A stretch of 7,660 nucleotides of DNA. Source: an uncultured Eubacteriales bacterium (GTDB lineage Bacteria; Bacillota; Clostridia; Oscillospirales; CAG-272). Location: the NCBI GenBank assembly GCA_934462825.1, contig CAKSIP010000050.1:1-7660 (forward strand). The letters are read 5' to 3'. Below the pieces are notes generated by a model. That model searched no databases. It saw only the letters and a program-made list of their open reading frames with translations, and was not told the origin of the DNA. Below are positions 5,639 through 7,660 of the stretch, in pieces. A program made the position numbers and the translations under genes. How positions within the stretch are numbered: the first letter of the stretch is position 1; the number at the start of each line of letters is the position of its first letter.

Positions 5639-5648
5639 TCTATATAAA

Positions 5649-5852
5649 GAGGGGCTGTTAAAAACGCAATGTTTTTAACAGCCCCTCAAAAATTCCGGTC
5701 GAAATCCCGGCGTTTTTAGCGATTCTTGGTCGATTTTGCCTCCCGCATCTTGCCTTTTCGATTCTCTTGGCGGCAAAACGACGGCGCTTGGCCGCCAAGA
5801 TCAACGTCGTCGGGAGTGTTAAAAAACTCAAAATGAGTTTTTTAACACTCCC
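5649..5852. repeat. 204-bp hairpin-bounded MITE-like repeat unit
   Basis: The unit opens with a perfect 17-bp hairpin with a 5-base loop (arms 5649-5665 and 5671-5687) and closes with a perfect 19-bp hairpin with a 3-base loop (arms 5812-5830 and 5834-5852). The two end hairpins share TGTTAAAAA, so they resemble imperfect terminal inverted repeats. In the middle is a third perfect stem, TCTTGGCGGC with GCCGCCAAGA (5765-5774, 5791-5800), and ACGACG/CGTCGT offers further pairing with its loop. No transposase is encoded and I see no clear target duplication. The peptide read leftward through it (…AAKRRRFAAKRIEKARCGR…) looks like repeat-derived noise. It probably belongs to a multicopy intergenic family in the genome; this cannot be shown from one copy. 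Confidence 0.6.
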
Positions 5853-5866
5853 TTTTGTGCTTTTGA
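5812..5866 (+). terminator. Rho-independent terminator of hsp20
   Basis: A perfect 19-bp stem (GGGAGTGTTAAAAAACTCA and its complement) with a 3-base loop is followed at once by TTTTGTGCTTTT. It is the right-hand end of the hairpin-bounded unit. The first hairpin at 5649-5687 is equally stable but lacks a T-run on the + side, so this one is the better stop for the hsp20 transcript. Confidence 0.6.
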
Positions 5867-5918
5867 TACAGGCTTCAAGCTTACAAAGCGATGTCATAGC
5901 CTATCCGTTGATGCTGAC

Positions 5919-6275
5919 TTAGTCCAAAACGACGCTCTTTTTCTTTCCGTTTTTCTTTTTGGGGTATTCTCTGATGCGGGTAACAAAATCGAGATTGACG
6001 ATTTCCCTTTCGCCCGAATCTTTCTCAAGAACAATCCCGCCGTCATCCACTTCTTTGATAACTCCCTGTATGCTGCTGTCATTGGAAGTCACAGTGTAAA
6101 CGATGCAATCTTTTCCGATAAACTGCTTTGCCAACTCTTTCATGGTTAAGTTCTCCTTTTTTTGCTTTTTTCGATTCAAAATATGTCTGACTGCTGCCAT
6201 TTTTCTTCGCCGTGTTATCTCTGGGATAATCACAAGAAGAAACAGGACAAGCAAAATGAGGTAAAGGCTTTCCAT
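5919..6275 (-). CDS. Small membrane-anchored DUF6897/Sm-like protein, possible second start at 6143
   Basis: 118 residues from the ATG at 6275, which follows GGGAGG. Residues 1-20 form one hydrophobic helix (MESLYLILLVLFLLVIIPEI), followed by a very basic linker (TRRRK...NRKKQKK). From residue 45 a compact beta-rich domain begins: MKELAKQFIGKDCIVYTVTSNDSSIQGVIKEVDDGG and so on, ending NLDFVTRIREYP and a lysine-rich tail KKKNGKKKSVVLD. This part resembles the small Clostridia proteins I know as DUF6897 (Sm-like barrel, function unknown). An internal ATG at 6143 (residue 45) has its own strong AAAGGAG nine bases upstream, so a 74-residue soluble form is likely too. The gene stands alone 88 bp after the DUF3021 gene. 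Confidence 0.75.
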   Translation of the reverse strand: MESLYLILLVLFLLVIIPEITRRRKMAAVRHILNRKKQKKENLTMKELAKQFIGKDCIVYTVTSNDSSIQGVIKEVDDGGIVLEKDSGEREIVNLDFVTRIREYPKKKNGKKKSVVLD

Positions 6276-6334
6276 TTTATCCTCCCGTCCGTTTGATTGT
6301 CTATACTACTCGGGCACATTTTGTTTTTTGCAAC

Positions 6335-6364
6335 AAAAATCGCAGCCCCACCGTGTAGGCGGCT
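6335..6364 (-). terminator. Probable terminator of the LytTR-DUF3021 operon
   Basis: On the complement, AGCC-(G bulge)-CC pairs with GG-GGCT around an 8-base loop and is followed by GCGATTTTTG. The stem starts in the DUF3021 stop codon. The stem is short and the T-run five bases long, so it is only moderately convincing. Confidence 0.45.
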
Positions 6365-6834
6365 TATTTTCGCTTTGGCTCTTCCTCGCCGTGAATACGT
6401 GCGTTCATTTTCTTTATGCGCCTCTTCCAAAGCAGATACTGTGAAATCCAGACCGCTGCAAAAAACGCCACGAAGATTCCCACATAAGAAAGAACACCGG
6501 TAATTGAGTGCTTCATCCAATTCGCAAAATAAGCAATCGGCAGCATGACCACACAGATAACCAAAAAATATATGCCGCTTTGCTTGGCAAGGTTCCATGA
6601 ATCAATCTCCCAAATCACGGATGCCATCGCAAATCCCGCACCAAGGATGGCGCACAGGATCGTCTGCAAAATAACTGCATTCAGTTCGTTCCCCATCGTT
6701 TGGATCAGCTCCGGCACGACAGGGTAAAAAGAGCCGTCTCCGATGCAGATGGAGATCAGCAGCGTAATTACAAACCCGATGGCGATTCCGACGGGCAGTC
6801 CGAACAGTCCGCGCAAAATAACTTTCTTTTTCAT
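6364..6834 (-). CDS. DUF3021 four-helix membrane protein, partner of LytTR regulator
   Basis: 156 residues from the ATG at 6834 (MKKKVILRGLFGLPVGIAIG). Four hydrophobic segments are visible (about 10-31, 52-74, 86-104, 111-134), with a short basic cytoplasmic tail (WKRRIKKMNARIHGEEEPKRK). Length, four-helix layout and position right after a LytTR gene match DUF3021. The open frame extends upstream to 6939, but that part overlaps the LytTR gene; GAGGTGG sits just before 6834 and settles the start. It begins 10 bp after the LytTR stop, with its ribosome site overlapping that stop, so translation is probably coupled. In the LytTR regulatory systems of streptococci (HdrRM, BrsRM) the membrane partner restrains the regulator; the same role is inferred here. 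Confidence 0.88.
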   Translation of the reverse strand: MKKKVILRGLFGLPVGIAIGFVITLLISICIGDGSFYPVVPELIQTMGNELNAVILQTILCAILGAGFAMASVIWEIDSWNLAKQSGIYFLVICVVMLPIAYFANWMKHSITGVLSYVGIFVAFFAAVWISQYLLWKRRIKKMNARIHGEEEPKRK

Positions 6835-6844
6835 TTTTACCACC

Positions 6845-7285
6845 TCATAATCCCAATAATTGTTTGATTTTAGCAACATATCGCCGGGAAACATAAGTAA
6901 CCGTTCCGTTTGAGAGAGAAACGCATATCGTTCCCGCAAAGCTCAGATCAAAGCCCTTGACCTTTTTCAGGTTAATGATTTCGCTGTTTGATATGCGTAC
7001 GAAGGAAGAACTTCCAAGGCGTTGCTCCGCTTCATACAGCCGCAGACGGAGAAGATATGTGCCGTTTTTCGTTTCGGCATAGACCTTGCCGCCCGAAGCA
7101 TAAACCCGATCCATCTCACTTGGTTCCAGCACGGTCACCTGTTCATCCCGAAACCCGGCAAGTACCTCCGACGGCTCCGCTGAAAGCTTCTTTACCATTT
7201 CGTTGATCTGGTCGGTGACTCGGTCTGTCACGATGACGATTTTCGGTTCGGTGCAGTTCTCGTCGATTTTGATCTCGATCTTCAA
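6845..7285 (-). CDS. LytTR-family DNA-binding regulator (TTG start)
   Basis: 146 residues. The N-terminal part (1-45, MKIEIKIDENCTEPKIVIVT...) is not a response-regulator receiver. The LytTR domain fills roughly 46-146: RVYASGGKVYAETKNGTYLLRLRLYEAEQRL, then FVRISNSEIINLKKVKGFDL and YVSRRYVAKIKQLLGL at the end, all typical. The open frame extends to an ATG at 7312, but GGAGGG lies inside that extension, 7 bases before a TTG at 7285, which is the better start. It is the stand-alone LytTR type paired with a DUF3021 membrane protein. A 9-12-9 direct repeat upstream (7350-7379) has the exact geometry of LytTR binding sites, so positive autoregulation is likely. Confidence 0.92.
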   Translation of the reverse strand: MKIEIKIDENCTEPKIVIVTDRVTDQINEMVKKLSAEPSEVLAGFRDEQVTVLEPSEMDRVYASGGKVYAETKNGTYLLRLRLYEAEQRLGSSSFVRISNSEIINLKKVKGFDLSFAGTICVSLSNGTVTYVSRRYVAKIKQLLGL

Positions 7286-7310
7286 TCCGCTCCCTCCTTT
7301 CCACGGTTCC

Positions 7311-7316
7311 ATTATA
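7311..7316 (-). promoter_or_regulatory. -10 box of the LytTR operon proximal promoter
   Basis: A perfect TATAAT on the complement, 25 bp upstream of the TTG start. The matching -35 position (7334-7339, TGGAAT) is poor, which is what an activator-dependent promoter looks like. The LytTR repeats lie just upstream, centred about 61 bp before the expected transcription start. Confidence 0.6.
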
Positions 7317-7349
7317 AAGGATCGGGCAAAGAAATTCCACTGTTTCCCG

Positions 7350-7379
7350 ATAGGTGGTCGTTATTGGCTCATAGGTGGT
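7350..7379 (-). promoter_or_regulatory. Predicted LytTR operator: 9-bp direct repeats, 12-bp spacer
   Basis: ACCACCTAT occurs twice in the same orientation on the complement (7371-7379 and 7350-7358) with exactly 12 bp between, giving a 21-bp period, two helical turns. The match stops sharply at 9 bp in both copies. AgrA-type LytTR proteins bind 9-bp direct repeats with this spacing. The sequence is not the AgrA consensus, as expected for a different family member. Confidence 0.7.
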
Positions 7380-7454
7380 AAATAAAAGCCCATAACGCAG
7401 CGAAAAGCTTAGGAATTGCATGACAAGCCCCGTGGGGATTGATTTTCTGCACTG

Positions 7455-7483
7455 ATTATATCATTTTTTTCGTTGCTTTGCAA
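7455..7483 (-). promoter_or_regulatory. Distal sigma-A promoter reading toward the LytTR operon
   Basis: On the complement, -35 TTGCAA (7478-7483) and -10 TATAAT (7455-7460) with a 17-bp spacer. Its start, near 7448, lies about 160 bp before the LytTR gene and upstream of the LytTR repeats. It could give basal expression, or serve a short leader RNA; the leader has a CCCC-AC-GGGG hairpin but no convincing gene. Confidence 0.6.
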
Positions 7484-7488
7484 GGGGC

Positions 7489-7535
7489 AAAAAAAACAAA
7501 ACACGCAGAACTCATTTCTGAACTCTGCGTGTTTT
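7489..7535 (-). terminator. Strong terminator of the tRNA-Lys transcript
   Basis: A perfect 12-bp stem (AAAACACGCAGA 7498-7509 with TCTGCGTGTTTT 7524-7535) with a 14-base loop, followed on the complement by GTTTTTTTT. The A-run at the stem's other side makes weaker rightward action possible. It separates the tRNA transcript from the distal LytTR promoter, whose -35 begins 6 bp beyond. Confidence 0.85.
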
Positions 7536-7585
7536 GATTGCACTCTCAATCGGTTTATGAGAAGTTGCTTTTTCTCGGATCTTCA

Positions 7586-7660
7586 TGGTGCACCTTCAGG
7601 GATTCGAACCCGGGACCCACTGATTAAGAGTCAGTTGCTCTACCAACTGAGCTAAAGGTG
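7586..7660 (-). tRNA. tRNA-Lys (anticodon CTT), one base cut off at window edge
   Basis: Read on the complement, the cloverleaf is clear: acceptor (G)CACCTT with AAGGTGC, D-arm GCTC-AGTTGGTA-GAGC, anticodon stem ACTGA-CTCTTAA-TCAGT with anticodon CTT, the TTCGAAT T-loop, and an encoded CCA end (7586-7588). The first base, expected to be G, lies beyond 7660. The T-stem CCGGG/CCCTG has one C-U mismatch at the second pair; the other four pair normally. It decodes AAG. A small GAGAA/TTCTC stem and a terminator follow. Confidence 0.95.

Noticed and set aside
5649..5687. First hairpin as the main hsp20 terminator
   Set aside because: Very stable, but followed by A-rich sequence on the + strand with no T-run; the second hairpin at 5812-5852 fits better.
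5658..5897. Leftward 79-codon open frame under the hairpin-bounded unit
   Set aside because: It spans the perfect hairpins and structured repeat, has no family resemblance and no clear ribosome site; most likely repeat-derived noise.
7143..7421. Leftward 92-codon frame overlapping the LytTR start
   Set aside because: It runs out of frame across the LytTR operator, promoter and coding start, and lacks a ribosome site.
7473..7655. Rightward frame ending in SGIRTRDPLIKSQLLYQLS
   Set aside because: This is the well-known antisense translation of a tRNA gene, not a protein.
7586..7660. tRNA-Lys 3' end as an integration site of a mobile element
   Set aside because: No second copy of the tRNA end and no integrase or phage gene in the window.

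Overview
The window looks like a chromosomal stretch from a Gram-positive Clostridia-type bacterium, plausibly from the Oscillospirales; this is inferred from protein style and not proven. The signs are purine-rich Shine-Dalgarno sequences (GGAGG) before almost every gene, sigma-A style promoters (TTGNNN-17-TATAAT), two TTG starts, XRE regulators with membrane tails, a LytTR/DUF3021 pair, a DUF1003 protein and a PucR/CdaR-type regulator. Nearly all genes read leftward (- strand); the one rightward gene is a small heat-shock protein.

Layout from left to right. At the left edge is the start of a DUF4177-like small protein (1-115), 12 bp downstream of a membrane-anchored XRE regulator (128-691). 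A second, larger XRE regulator with about six membrane segments lies at 788-1786. It is bracketed by two 55-bp direct repeats (706-760 and 1939-1993, one mismatch), each carrying the same leftward promoter. Next is a membrane polyferredoxin of NapH/NosR type (2014-2973) whose N-terminus is built from twelve 9-bp tandem repeats; a 41-bp compound palindrome sits at its promoter. Then come a DUF1003 membrane protein (3145-3672) and a PucR/CdaR-family regulator (3719-4954), probably one operon.

The PucR-type gene and the hsp20 gene (5210-5638, + strand) diverge from back-to-back promoters whose -35 boxes touch (5010-5055). The PucR side has a perfect 8-3-8 palindrome just after its promoter. The hsp20 leader holds a 6-codon mini-ORF that resembles the hsp20 start region, and a segment able to pair with the whole hsp20 ribosome-binding site, which suggests a possible RNA thermometer. 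After hsp20 comes a 204-bp hairpin-bounded, MITE-like repeat unit whose last hairpin is a credible terminator.

Right of that, all on the - strand, are a small membrane/DUF6897-like protein with two plausible starts (5919-6275), and a LytTR regulator plus DUF3021 membrane protein operon (6845-7285 and 6364-6834). The operon is preceded by a textbook-geometry LytTR site: 9-bp direct repeats, 12-bp spacer, 21-bp period. A strong upstream promoter, a strong terminator and a tRNA-Lys(CTT), lacking only its first base at the window edge, close the region.

The most complete regulatory system visible is the LytTR/DUF3021 operon with its own predicted operator. It fits the known idea of LytTR regulator plus membrane inhibitor systems and is not a wholly new class. 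The least explained structures are the hsp20 leader and the promoter-repeat-bracketed XRE cassette.
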